DNA from: Achromobacter kerstersii
Lineage (GTDB): Bacteria > Pseudomonadota > Gammaproteobacteria > Burkholderiales > Burkholderiaceae_B
NCBI RefSeq assembly: GCF_902859595.1
Contig: NZ_CADIJQ010000001.1
Span: 1,860,001-1,924,000, forward strand
Direction: 5' to 3'
DNA: 64,000 bases
Both the position numbers and the translations under genes were made by a program. The notes under the pieces were generated by a model. That model made no database searches. It saw nothing but the letters and a program-made list of their open reading frames with translations, and had not been told where the DNA came from. Shown here one piece after another: positions 56,138 to 64,000 of the stretch; the first letter of the stretch is position 1; each line of letters starts with the position of its first letter.

Positions 56138-57151
56138 TTAATCCATGCGGGCGCCGGACGCTTTCGCGGCCTTGCCCCACTTTGTGATTTCGTTATCGAC
56201 AAACGCCGAGAACGATTTCGGGTCGTCCGCCACCACCACGAAGCCCACGCTTTCAAGCTTCTTGCGGATGTCGGGTGACGCCAGCGCTTTCACCGTGGCC
56301 TGATTCAGACGCTGGATGACCGCAGGCGGCGTCTTCGCAGGGGCCGACAATCCAAACCACGATTCTGCCGAGAAGCCGGGGTAGCCGGACTCCGCGACTG
56401 TCGGCGTGTCGGGATAGGCCGGGTTGCGCTTGGCGCTTGCCACGGCCAAGGCGCGCAGCTTGCCGGACGTGACCTGCGGCAGCAGCGTATCTTGATTCAG
56501 GAACATCACCGACACGCGGCCGCCGATCATGTCGGTAATTGCCGCAGCGCCGCCTTTGTATGGCACATGCACCAGATCAATCTTGGCGTCCTGCTTCAAC
56601 ATCTCCATGGCCAGATGGCCCGACGAGCCGCTGCCCGAACTGGCGAACGTGTACTTGCCCGGGTTCTCACGCGAGAGCTTGATGAAGTCTTCGATGGTCT
56701 TGCCCGGGAACTCCATGTTGGCCACCAGCACGTTGGGGCCAGTTGCCAAGAGCGAGATGTGCGCGAAGTCGCTGTTGCGGTACGGCATGTTCTGGTAGAC
56801 CGCGTAGCTGATGGCGTTAGACCCGACGCCAGACAGCAGCAAGGTGTAGCCGTCGGGTTCCGCCTTGGCCACCACGTCCGAGCCGATGTTGCCGTTGGCC
56901 CCGCCCTTGTTCTCGACGATGACGCTCTGGCCCAGCTCTTTGGACAATTCGGCGGCCAGCAAGCGGCCCACGGAATCCGTGCTGCCGCCCGCCGGGAACG
57001 GCACGATCAGCTTCACGGGTTTGGCGGGCCATGTGGCCGCTTGCGCGCGGGCGGCGTTCGGCGCCATCGCCAGCACGCCGATCGTCGTGGCGGCCAGCGC
57101 GGCGGTCAGGATGGCAAAGCGTCTGCGCGCCAAAGGTTTGTGTTGTTGCAT
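56138..57151 (-). CDS. Bug/TctC-family periplasmic receptor 1
   Basis: 337-aa tripartite tricarboxylate-type solute receptor. An N-terminal twin-Arg-like stretch (LARRRFAILTAALAAT) and signal ending AARAQA are followed by [30 protein letters not shown], the Bug signature, and VPYKGGAAAITDMIGG. The ATG has an AGGAGACA site. It is located with no TctA/TctB membrane genes nearby. The ligand is unknown but probably a carboxylic or sugar acid linked to the surrounding catabolic genes. Confidence 0.93.
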   Translation of the reverse strand: MQQHKPLARRRFAILTAALAATTIGVLAMAPNAARAQAATWPAKPVKLIVPFPAGGSTDSVGRLLAAELSKELGQSVIVENKGGANGNIGSDVVAKAEPDGYTLLLSGVGSNAISYAVYQNMPYRNSDFAHISLLATGPNVLVANMEFPGKTIEDFIKLSRENPGKYTFASSGSGSSGHLAMEMLKQDAKIDLVHVPYKGGAAAITDMIGGRVSVMFLNQDTLLPQVTSGKLRALAVASAKRNPAYPDTPTVAESGYPGFSAESWFGLSAPAKTPPAVIQRLNQATVKALASPDIRKKLESVGFVVVADDPKSFSAFVDNEITKWGKAAKASGARMD

Positions 57152-57245
57152 GGTTGTCTCCTCGTGGTTTTTCTAGGTATGGCGCCCGGTGTCCGGGTCT
57201 GCTGTTGTCTTGCAAAAACACGGCTATGCAAAGGCCTGCGCCCGC

Positions 57246-58358
57246 CTACTTGTCGTCCAGCAGGTAAGGCGTGCCCGCGCGTTCGCAGATGCCGCGCAAA
57301 CGCTCGGCCAAGGCCGCGGAAATGGGGATGCCCGCGCGCAGCCGGCGCGCACGCTCAGCCGCTTCGGGTTCGCCCGCCACCAACACGGGTTCGTCGGGAT
57401 TCGCGGGCGGGGTGTCGTGCATCGAATCGATCAAGTCATCCATGTCGGACTCAAACGACCCGGCCGCACGGAACGCATCGGGATTCAAGGCCAGGAAGAA
57501 ATGCCCGACGTCATCGGGTTCACCCGGCTGACGCGTGGGCGCGCGGCGTGCGGCGAACGCACTGCCGCTTAACGTGCCGCCCAGAATCTGCGCCATCATC
57601 GCCAGGCCGTAGCCTTTGTGGCTGCTCATTGCGGGTGTACCGCCCAACGGCGTCAAGCCGCCTTCGGGCCGTTTGAAGATGAACTGCATGGCGGCGTCGG
57701 CGTCTGTGACGGCCCCGCCCTGCCCGTCCACCGCCCAGCCCGGGGGCAAAGGCTTACCCAGAAAGTCGTAGACCTTGACCTTGTTGGCGGCGACGGTGGT
57801 GGTTGCCATGTCCAGCACAAAGGGTTCGTTGTGAGCCGCGGGCGCGCCGAAGGCGATGGGGTTGGTGCCCAGCATGGGCATGGCGCCGCGCGTGGGCACC
57901 ATGATGACGCCGTTGGCGCTGCTGGTGACCAGCCCGACCACGCCGCGCTCAACCGCGATGCGTGCGTACACGCCGGCTGCGCCGAAGTGATGCGAGTTGC
58001 AGACCGACACCGCACCCACCCCGTGTTCCAGGGCCTTGTCCACGGCCAAGTGCATGGCTTGCGCAGCCACCGGATAACCCAGCCCGCCCATGCCGTCGAT
58101 CAACGCACTGGCGCCGCTGTCGCGCACGATCTTCGCGCGCGCATCCAGCCGCAGCGACCCCGCGCGCCATTTTTCTTCGTACGAAGGCAGCATCGAAATG
58201 CCGTGCGAATCGATGCCCAGCAAATCCGTTTGCGCCATCAGACCCGCCGTGGTGTGCGCCAGATCTTCATCCATGCCCCACGCTTGCAGCACCTGCAAAA
58301 TCTGCTCGCGAACCTGCTCCACCTGCACGTCCGTTCCTGTTGCTACGTTGCCTTGCAC
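57246..58358 (-). CDS. Ldh2/MdhA-type malate/L-lactate/L-sulfolactate dehydrogenase family protein
   Basis: 370-aa NAD(P)-dependent oxidoreductase of the LDH2 family, whose members act on 2-keto or 2-hydroxy acids. GIDSHGISMLPSYEEKWRAGSL, HHFGAAGVYARIAVERG and GTNPIAFGAPA are typical. The GTG start follows GGAGACGA. It is 94 bases from the Bug gene and 65 from the GntR regulator, in one operon. The substrate is unknown; a 2-hydroxyacid formed by the neighbouring lyases would fit. Confidence 0.9.
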   Translation of the reverse strand: MQGNVATGTDVQVEQVREQILQVLQAWGMDEDLAHTTAGLMAQTDLLGIDSHGISMLPSYEEKWRAGSLRLDARAKIVRDSGASALIDGMGGLGYPVAAQAMHLAVDKALEHGVGAVSVCNSHHFGAAGVYARIAVERGVVGLVTSSANGVIMVPTRGAMPMLGTNPIAFGAPAAHNEPFVLDMATTTVAANKVKVYDFLGKPLPPGWAVDGQGGAVTDADAAMQFIFKRPEGGLTPLGGTPAMSSHKGYGLAMMAQILGGTLSGSAFAARRAPTRQPGEPDDVGHFFLALNPDAFRAAGSFESDMDDLIDSMHDTPPANPDEPVLVAGEPEAAERARRLRAGIPISAALAERLRGICERAGTPYLLDDK

Positions 58359-58423
58359 TGAGTCGTCTCCGTTCGTTATGGGTAGTGCGATGCCGGGCGC
58401 GGCGGCGGGAAGGGGCTGCGCGC

Positions 58424-59197
58424 CTAGTCCCGTTCGCGGTCCACCAGCCGATGGCGCGCCTGCCCCAGATGAAATTGCATGGCCACGCGGGCGCGCTCGC
58501 TGTCCTGTTCGCGGATGGCGTCCAGGATGGTGGCGTGTTCATCCACGACGCGCTGGGCGCGTTGGCGCGAGCCGGTGCGCGTCAGGCTCAACGTCAGCCG
58601 CATGAAACCGTTGATGGATTCGTGGATGCTTTCCAGCACCCCCAGATAGAAGTCGTTGCCGCTGGCCTCTGCGATGCTGGCGTGAAAAGCCAGGTCCGCT
58701 TCGGGCGACACCTGGCCGTGCGTCAGGCTGTCGGCAAAAGCCGCATGCGCATCGGCGATCTTCTTCAGTTGTTCGTCTGTGCGGCGCAACGCCGCCAGAC
58801 GCGCGGCGTCTCCCTCCAACGCCACGCGAACCTCTTGCGCGCGCAGATACGCGCTGACGTTTTGCACATCGTTGAAGGTTTTCAGACGCGGCGCGGGCTG
58901 ATGGCTGACAAACGTGCCCAAGCCTTGATGCGCGGTGATCAAGCCATCTGCACGCAAACGCAGCAATGCTTCGCGCACGACCGGACGCGACACGCCGAAG
59001 CGTTCCGATATTTCGTTTTCAGATGGCAGCTTGTCGCCCACGTTCAGGCCGCCCGAGACGATCTGTTCAAAGATCTGTCCGTAGACCTGATCCGCCAGCC
59101 GCACCCGATGCCCGCGTTCAAGCGGTTGGGAAGCTGACGCGTCGGACTCGACGGGCGTCTGCGGCTCGGACGAAGAAGATGCTTTGGATCGGGCCAC
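58424..59197 (-). CDS. GntR/FadR-subfamily transcriptional regulator (FCD domain)
   Basis: 257-aa regulator with an N-terminal winged helix (LADQVYGQIFEQIVSGGLNVGDKLPSENEISERFGVSRPVVREALLRLRADGLI) and a C-terminal FCD ligand domain (VRVALEGDAARLAAL...DLAFHASIAEASGN...VVDEHATILDAIREQD), which commonly binds a metal and a small organic acid. The GTG start has an AGGAGG site. It probably controls the divergent promoter at 60280-60319, with the TTGACAAG boxes as sites. It is the second gene of the operon that begins with the DapA-like gene. Confidence 0.94.
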   Translation of the reverse strand: MARSKASSSSEPQTPVESDASASQPLERGHRVRLADQVYGQIFEQIVSGGLNVGDKLPSENEISERFGVSRPVVREALLRLRADGLITAHQGLGTFVSHQPAPRLKTFNDVQNVSAYLRAQEVRVALEGDAARLAALRRTDEQLKKIADAHAAFADSLTHGQVSPEADLAFHASIAEASGNDFYLGVLESIHESINGFMRLTLSLTRTGSRQRAQRVVDEHATILDAIREQDSERARVAMQFHLGQARHRLVDRERD

Positions 59198-59301
59198 GAA
59201 ACCTCCTGAATGCTTAGGGCCTGCTCGCCTTGACGCGAACAGCGCTCATCGTACCGCCAACAGGCGATGCAATGAGCGGTATGCAGCGAACCCGTTCACG
59301 C

Positions 59302-60231
59302 TCAGGCCGCCACGGCTTCCTTGTCCCATGCCGCCAACGCACGCGCGACCGGCGCCACGCGTTCTCGTTCGGCGGCCGAGATGCCCGTCAACAACGGCAG
59401 CATCGGGCCCATGTCCGCCACGCCCGACAGCGTAACGGCGTCATGCAGCACGCGGATGGGGCTGATGCCGTCGCGGCAATCTTCCAGGCCCAGATAGTGT
59501 TCGCGCACGGCTTCGGCTTCGTCGTAACGGCCTTCGCCAAGCAGGTGCAGCAGGCGCATCGAACCGCGCGGCGCAACGCACACGGAGCCCGACGTGAAGC
59601 TTTTCAAACCGAAGTCGCGGTAGTGGACGATGGCCGGACGTTCGCCGATGCCGCTGACGATCCAGCGCGAATCCACGGATTCCAGCAACGACGACAGGTA
59701 CGCATCTTTTGCCGGGTTGTCGCGCACCACGGCGTACTTGAACGCGGCGATGCGGCCTTCTTCGATCAGGCGCGCGGCGGTTTCCGGCGCCAGGTAGTCG
59801 GCCGACTTGATGTAGACCACGGCCGGCTTGCCCAACGCATCGGTGAAGCGGCGCACGCCTTCGGCGAGACCGTCATCGGTGTACGGGAACGCCATCGGCA
59901 GCAGCATGGCGGTGGGAAACGCGCGCGACCGCAGGATGGCGGCCTGGTCCATCATCTTGCCGTAGTCGGGGCCAACCGACGGCAGTATCCACGTGTCCGA
60001 TCCCGCCAGGCCTGCCAGCATGTCCACGATGCGCGCGTATTCGCTCACGCCCACGTTGTAGAAATTGGCGTTGCCGCCGTACATCACGTTGCGCACGCCG
60101 CCGGCCTCCAGATGCCCCAGCAGCGCCTTGTTGGCGGCTTCGTTCAAGGACAGATCGTCGTGGCGGGCGAGCGGCGGCACGGCGATGACCGAACGTTGCA
60201 GGTCCTGGGCGGTGACCGGGGTAGTTTTCAT
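59302..60231 (-). CDS. DapA-like (dihydrodipicolinate synthase family) lyase/aldolase
   Basis: 309-aa (beta/alpha)8 aldolase of the DHDPS/NAL family. The catalytic Tyr (Tyr140 in VVYIKSADY) and Schiff-base Lys (Lys165 in AAFKYAVV) align with E. coli DapA Tyr133 and Lys161, but the usual GTTGE substrate motif is replaced by GGNANF (52-57). It is therefore not a true lysine-pathway enzyme; a sugar-acid aldolase or dehydratase fits the island. The ATG at 60229-60231 has an AGGAGC site. First gene of the minus-strand operon. True substrate unknown. Confidence 0.85.
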   Translation of the reverse strand: MKTTPVTAQDLQRSVIAVPPLARHDDLSLNEAANKALLGHLEAGGVRNVMYGGNANFYNVGVSEYARIVDMLAGLAGSDTWILPSVGPDYGKMMDQAAILRSRAFPTAMLLPMAFPYTDDGLAEGVRRFTDALGKPAVVYIKSADYLAPETAARLIEEGRIAAFKYAVVRDNPAKDAYLSSLLESVDSRWIVSGIGERPAIVHYRDFGLKSFTSGSVCVAPRGSMRLLHLLGEGRYDEAEAVREHYLGLEDCRDGISPIRVLHDAVTLSGVADMGPMLPLLTGISAAERERVAPVARALAAWDKEAVAA

Positions 60232-60252
60232 GAACGGGGCTCCTGGCGGTTG

Positions 60253-60332
60253 CACTTGTCAGATGAGTGATGGGAAAAAAGTATACTTGGTTGACAAGCA
60301 AATTCTCAATACCTATATTTGTTTGACAAGTG
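60253..60332. promoter_or_regulatory. Repeated TTGACAAG operator of the divergent sugar-acid operons
   Basis: Three TGACAAG-type boxes: inverted at 60253-60262 (CACTTGTCAG), direct at 60291-60298 over the plus-strand -35 element, and at 60323-60332 (TTGACAAGTG), near the predicted transcript start. The outer two form an inverted repeat (CTGACAAGTG vs TTGACAAGTG). The neighbouring GntR/FCD regulator is the likely ligand-responsive binder. Confidence 0.55.
60280..60319. promoter_or_regulatory. Overlapping divergent sigma-70 promoters
   Basis: Plus strand: TTGACA (60291-60296), 17 bases, TATATT (60314-60319), for the receptor gene at 60458. Minus strand: TTGAGA (60304-60309), 18 bases, TATACT (60280-60285), for the DapA-like gene at 60231. 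The two overlap almost fully, so one regulator could control both. Confidence 0.75.
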
Positions 60333-60457
60333 GAAAGGCATCAACAATGCGGGGCGCGATGAGCGCCCCGCTGCAACACGCCTCGGGCGATGCCAGGGGC
60401 GCGCAACATCCCCACAAACGATGCGCGGCCACGCGCACACCGAGGAGACAACCCATC

Positions 60458-61459
60458 ATGCAAGCCCCCATCGTGCGATGCCGGCTGATCACTGCCGTCT
60501 GTTTGATGGCGACGGCGCTGCTGCTGCCCGCAGCCCAAGCCCACGCCGACTATCCCGAACGCGACGTCAAGATCATCGTGCCCTTCCCCGCAGGCGGCAC
60601 TGCGGACATCGCCGCGCGCGTCGTGGCGGCTGAGCTGGGCAAGAGCTGGAACAAGCCGGTGGTGGTGGACAACAAGGCTGGCGCGGGCGGCAACGTCGGC
60701 ACGGCCGAGGCGGCGCGCGCCACCGCTGACGGCTACACGCTGCTGATGGGCACCGTCAGCACGCACGCCATCAACCAATCGGTCTACAGCAAGCTGCCTT
60801 ACGACCCGGTCAAGGACTTCGTGCCGGTCACGCTCGTCATTCCCGTGCCGAACATTCTGGAACTGAACCCCAAGTTCGCCGACAAGCACGGCATCCGCAC
60901 GGTGGCGGACCTGATCAAGTATCTGAAGGCCAACCCGGGCAGCGTCAACATGGCGTCCACCGGCAACGGCACGTCCACGCACCTGTCGGGCGAACTATTC
61001 CAGAGCATGACGGGCACGCGCATGACGCATGTGCCGTACAAGGGCAGCAGCCCCGCGCTGACCGATGTGATGGGCGGGTCCGCCGACCTGATCTTCGACA
61101 ACCTGCCCTCGTCCATGGGCTACATCAAGGGCGGCAAGCTGCGGCCGCTGGCGGTTACCACCGCCGCGCGCTCGCCCGCGCTGCCCGATGTGCCGACGAT
61201 GGCCGAAGCGGGCGTGAAGGGGTATGAGGCATCCAGCTGGTTCGGTTTGCTGGCGCCTGCCGGCACGCCGCCCGCCATTGTTGAAAAAATTCAGCGCGAC
61301 GTGGCGGCCGCCTTGCAACAGGAACCCGTGCGGGCGCAGTTGCAGGCGCAAGGCGCCACGCCATCCGGCAATACGCCCACGCAGTTCAAGCAATTCATGG
61401 CGCAGGAAACCGTCAAGTGGGCGGAAGTGGTGAAGACCTCCGGCGCAAAAGTCGACTGA
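60458..61459 (+). CDS. Bug/TctC-family periplasmic receptor 2
   Basis: 333-aa secreted solute receptor. Signal peptide [30 protein letters not shown] and then [31 protein letters not shown] and [29 protein letters not shown]. The ATG at 60458 has GAGGAGACA just upstream; the open frame extends back to 60065 but without family similarity. It lies on the other side of the divergent promoter from receptor 1 and differs clearly from it, so the two probably bind different ligands. Confidence 0.94.
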   Translation: MQAPIVRCRLITAVCLMATALLLPAAQAHADYPERDVKIIVPFPAGGTADIAARVVAAELGKSWNKPVVVDNKAGAGGNVGTAEAARATADGYTLLMGTVSTHAINQSVYSKLPYDPVKDFVPVTLVIPVPNILELNPKFADKHGIRTVADLIKYLKANPGSVNMASTGNGTSTHLSGELFQSMTGTRMTHVPYKGSSPALTDVMGGSADLIFDNLPSSMGYIKGGKLRPLAVTTAARSPALPDVPTMAEAGVKGYEASSWFGLLAPAGTPPAIVEKIQRDVAAALQQEPVRAQLQAQGATPSGNTPTQFKQFMAQETVKWAEVVKTSGAKVD

Positions 61460-61582
61460 CCCCACGCGAATCACGCTCCACATTCAGACTCAGATTCAGG
61501 TCCACATTCAGCCCCCCGATTCAGGCCCGGCCGCAACGCGTGAGCGCCGGGTTTTTCATCACCACGCGAACCAGGAGACACC

Positions 61583-62554
61583 ATGAATAAACTGATCTGC
61601 GCCGCCGCCGCGGCGAGCGCCGTTCTACTTGGCGGGCCGGCTGCACAAGCGGCCGGCTACCCCGACAAGCCCGTCACGATGATCGTGCCGTTCGTGCCCG
61701 GCGGCTCGTCCGACATCACGGCGCGTTCGGTCACGCCCGCGCTGTCGAAGATCCTGGGCCAGACCTTCGTGGTTGAAAACAAGCCGGGCGCCAACAGCGC
61801 CATTGGCGCGCAGGCGCTGGCTCGCAGCACGCCTGACGGCTACACGATGATGGTCGGGTCGATTGGCACCTTCGCCATCAACGAAGCGCTGTACAAGAAC
61901 CTGTCTTACAACCCCAGCAAGGATTTTGCGTATCTGACGCAAGCGGTGCGCAACCCGAACGTGCTGGTCGCCGCCCCCACCTTCCCTGCCGCCACCGTGG
62001 CCGAGCTGGTTGCGTACGCGAAGAAGAATCCGGGCAGCGTGTCGTACGCGTCGTCTGGCACGGGTTCGTCCGACCACCTGTCCGCCGTGCTGTTTCGCCA
62101 GCGCACGGACAGCACGGGTGTCGACGTACCCTACAAGGGCGGCGGCGCGGCCATTGCCGACCTGATCGGCGGACAAGTCAACGTGTCGTTCCAGAACCTG
62201 GGTGCGGTGCAGAACCACATCAAGGCCGGCAAGCTGAAAGCGTTGGCCATTACGGGCGATGCGCGCGCACCGGATCTGCCCGACGTGCCGACCCTGGCGG
62301 AAGCGGGCATCAAGGACATGGTGGTGTATTCCTGGCAAGGCTTCGCCGTGCCCAAGGGCACGCCGCCGGCCGTCGTGGAGCAATTGTCCAAGGCGCTGCA
62401 AACCGCGCTGCGCGACCCGAAGACCGAGCAAACGCTGCAAGGTTTAGGCTTTGAAGTGGTGGCCAACACGCCGCAGCAGTTCACGCAATTCCAGCAAGGC
62501 GAGGTCAAGCGCTGGAAGGACGTCATTCAGAAAGCCAACATCCAGCTGGAATGA
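61583..62554 (+). CDS. Bug/TctC-family periplasmic receptor 3
   Basis: 323-aa solute receptor with a signal peptide (MNKLICAAAAASAVLLGGPAAQAA) and the family block YPDKPVTMIVPFVPGGSSDITARSVTPALS; VPYKGGGAAIADLIGGQVNVSFQNLG is present. An AGGAGACA ribosome site precedes the ATG. It is 123 bases after receptor 2 in the same direction; the gap carries short direct repeats (CCACATTCAG at about 61499 and 61501) and nothing else notable. No TctAB genes. Confidence 0.93.
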   Translation: MNKLICAAAAASAVLLGGPAAQAAGYPDKPVTMIVPFVPGGSSDITARSVTPALSKILGQTFVVENKPGANSAIGAQALARSTPDGYTMMVGSIGTFAINEALYKNLSYNPSKDFAYLTQAVRNPNVLVAAPTFPAATVAELVAYAKKNPGSVSYASSGTGSSDHLSAVLFRQRTDSTGVDVPYKGGGAAIADLIGGQVNVSFQNLGAVQNHIKAGKLKALAITGDARAPDLPDVPTLAEAGIKDMVVYSWQGFAVPKGTPPAVVEQLSKALQTALRDPKTEQTLQGLGFEVVANTPQQFTQFQQGEVKRWKDVIQKANIQLE

Positions 62555-62584
62555 GCCGTGGCTAAAGCCGCGGCATAAGCTCAT

Positions 62585-62606
62585 GGGGATGCCTGCGGGC
62601 ATCCCC
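62585..62606 (+). promoter_or_regulatory. Hairpin between receptor 3 and the hydroxyacid dehydrogenase
   Basis: GGGGATGCC (62585-62593) with GGCATCCCC (62598-62606), a 9-bp stem with loop TGCG, and no T run after it. It may attenuate read-through between the two genes. Confidence 0.45.
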
Positions 62607-62636
62607 GGTGCCTGATCCCAGGCCGAATCAAGTAGC

Positions 62637-63626
62637 ATGACCGTTTTCGCCACCCACCCGTACGACAACATGACCACCAAGCAACGCATCATCCAGGTCG
62701 GCTCGCTGGCCGGCTCCCCCACCGCCAACAAGAGCCTGGCAGACCGCTATGACGTCGTGGAACTGTGGAAGTTTCCCGATCGCAAGGCGGCGCTGGCCGA
62801 ACACGGCAAGGGCATCACCGCGGTTGTCACGTCGGCCAACTTCGGCGCCGACGCGGAACTCATCAACGCCCTGCCCGACCTCAAAGCCATTTGCAGCTGG
62901 GGCGTGGGCTACGAAACCATCGACGTGGAAGCCGCCAAGAAACGGGGCGTACAGGTCAGCAACACGCCTGACGTGCTGACGGATTGCGTGGCGGACCTGG
63001 CCTGGGGCCTGCTGATTGCCGGCGCCCGCCGCATGGGCCAGGGCGAACGCTTTGTGCGCGCTGACCAATGGGGCCAGGTGCATGGCAGCATCCCGCTGGG
63101 CCAGCGCGTCAGCGGCAAGAAGCTGGGCATTGTGGGCCTGGGCCGCATCGGTGAAGCCATTGCCAAGCGTGGCACGGGTTTCGACATGGACGTGCGTTAT
63201 CACAACCGCAGAAAGCGCGACGACATCGCGTACGGCTACGAAGCGTCGCTGGTGGATCTGGCCAAGTGGGCCGACTTCCTGATGGTCGCCACCGTGGGCG
63301 GCCCGAGCACGCGCCATCTGGTGAATCAGCCCGTGCTGGAAGCGTTGGGCCCAACCGGCATCATCGTCAACATCGCGCGCGGCCCGGTCATTGATGAAGC
63401 GGCGCTGGTGGCGGCGCTGGAATCCGGCAAGCTCGGTTGCGCAGCCCTGGACGTGTTCGAACACGAACCCAAAGTGCCCGACGCGCTGAAGAAAAGCGAC
63501 AAAGCTGTCGTGCTGCCGCACATCGGCAGCGCCACGCTGGAAACACGCCTGGGCATGGAAAACCTGATGCTGGATAACTTGCAGGCCTACTTCGATACGG
63601 GCCGTGTGATTACGCCGGTCGAATAA
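62637..63626 (+). CDS. D-2-hydroxyacid dehydrogenase (NAD(P)-dependent, GhrB/glyoxylate reductase-like)
   Basis: 329-aa dehydrogenase of the D-isomer-specific family; a second in-frame ATG at 62670 would give 318 aa. NAD motif GIVGLGRIGEAIAKR, catalytic Arg in NIARGPVIDE, Glu in FEHEPKVPD and His in VVLPHIGSATLETR are present. Such enzymes reduce hydroxypyruvate or glyoxylate, or oxidise D-hydroxyacids. In this island it could reduce tartronate semialdehyde or a related product of GarL-type aldol cleavage. The ribosome site is weak. A bidirectional terminator follows. Confidence 0.93.
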   Translation: MTVFATHPYDNMTTKQRIIQVGSLAGSPTANKSLADRYDVVELWKFPDRKAALAEHGKGITAVVTSANFGADAELINALPDLKAICSWGVGYETIDVEAAKKRGVQVSNTPDVLTDCVADLAWGLLIAGARRMGQGERFVRADQWGQVHGSIPLGQRVSGKKLGIVGLGRIGEAIAKRGTGFDMDVRYHNRRKRDDIAYGYEASLVDLAKWADFLMVATVGGPSTRHLVNQPVLEALGPTGIIVNIARGPVIDEAALVAALESGKLGCAALDVFEHEPKVPDALKKSDKAVVLPHIGSATLETRLGMENLMLDNLQAYFDTGRVITPVE

Positions 63627-63649
63627 AAAACACCTGCTGCAAAAACGAA

Positions 63650-63681
63650 AAAGCCTCTCGGTGCCCATACCGAGAGGCTTT
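63650..63681. terminator. Bidirectional terminator before the small secreted protein gene
   Basis: Thirteen-bp perfect stem AAAGCCTCTCGGT / ACCGAGAGGCTTT (63650-63662 with 63669-63681), loop of six bases. Confidence 0.9.
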
Positions 63682-63750
63682 CGACTTTCCGGCCCCGCGG
63701 GATCGGCAGTCTTCCTGCAAAGGAACTACTTAAGGCTTTTCAGCCGCTTG

Positions 63751-63990
63751 CTACTTGGCCGGCGTCGTGGCGCCGGAATGGTCCATCTTTGATGCAGTGC
63801 CTGATTTCGCGGCCGCCGGTTTGGCGGACGTTTTGTCAGACTTGTGATGCTTGTGCTGCGCGTGGGTCTTGGTATCACCCGCCTTGGTCGTGGCATCGGC
63901 GCCGGCCGCGAACGCAGAAGGCGCAGCAGCAAGACCGAGGCACAAGGCCGAGGTGGATAAGAACGCAGCGATACGGGAGTGAGTCGTCAT
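63751..63990 (-). CDS. Small His/Lys-rich exported protein of unknown function
   Basis: 79-aa protein with a Sec signal (MTTHSRIAAFLSTSALCLGLAAAPSAFAA) and a short, low-complexity mature part rich in Ala, Lys, Thr and His (GDTKTHAQHKHHKSDKTS... SKMDHSGATTPAK). The HxHH-like and MDHSG segments recall small copper- or metal-binding periplasmic proteins, but this is a guess and the protein may be a simple acid-shock- or stress-type peptide. The ATG is 10 bases from the right edge, so its promoter and upstream genes are outside the window. Confidence 0.7.
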   Translation of the reverse strand: MTTHSRIAAFLSTSALCLGLAAAPSAFAAGADATTKAGDTKTHAQHKHHKSDKTSAKPAAAKSGTASKMDHSGATTPAK

Positions 63991-64000
63991 TTCATGAACT

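Overview
The window is chromosomal DNA from a high-GC betaproteobacterium, most likely Achromobacter or a close Alcaligenaceae relative. This is inferred from the exbB-exbD-lpxK-Trm112-kdsB-adk order, three Bug/TctC-type periplasmic receptors, a complete liv operon and a 3-oxoadipyl-CoA thiolase. I see no rRNA, tRNA, CRISPR array, prophage or insertion sequence. Coding density is high and no gene-free gap exceeds 300 bases.

Layout. 1-16.4 kb is mostly uptake and catabolism: a partial ectoine-type ABC importer (ehuB and the start of ehuC), an orphan branched-chain amino-acid binding protein, OsmC, an Nramp Mn/Fe importer with a Fur box, a TetR-MFS divergent pair around an 18-bp inverted-repeat operator, the livKHMGF operon and a trifunctional putA. 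16.5-30.5 kb is an envelope and proteostasis block on the minus strand: clpS, a GTG-started alpha-2-macroglobulin (yfhM type), pbpC, clpA and pqiABC. clpS and clpA, usually neighbours, are split by the macroglobulin-PBP1C pair, and the clpA stop overlaps the pqiA start. 30.7-42 kb holds a cold-shock gene, a DUF192 protein, pcaF, a ClC channel, a chemoreceptor, Fe-SOD, a large secreted ankyrin protein preceded by 16-bp tandem repeats, and xseA.

42-51 kb is the Kdo/lipid A cluster (exbB, exbD, lpxK, Trm112, kdsB, adk), an SDR dehydrogenase and murJ. Set backwards between lpxK and Trm112 is a 749-aa membrane protein that I recognise as an IgaA/UmoB/YrfF homologue. That family is known as the brake on the enterobacterial Rcs phosphorelay, which makes this the most unusual gene here. 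51-55 kb carries an orphan FecR-like regulator, rpsT and an E. coli-style divergent lysR-lysA pair. 55.2-63.7 kb is a sugar-acid or hydroxy-acid catabolic island: a GarL-type aldolase, Bug receptors, an Ldh2-type dehydrogenase, a GntR/FCD regulator, a DapA-like lyase and a D-2-hydroxyacid dehydrogenase, arranged around a divergent promoter with repeated TTGACAAG boxes. A small His/Lys-rich secreted protein ends the window.

Regulatory DNA worth noting: the Fur box before mntH, a GGTTGCAACC site before putA, a perfect inverted pair of TTATCCACA DnaA boxes between xseA and exbB, and two unrelated 16-bp tandem repeats. All functions are read from sequence by eye; none was checked by database search.
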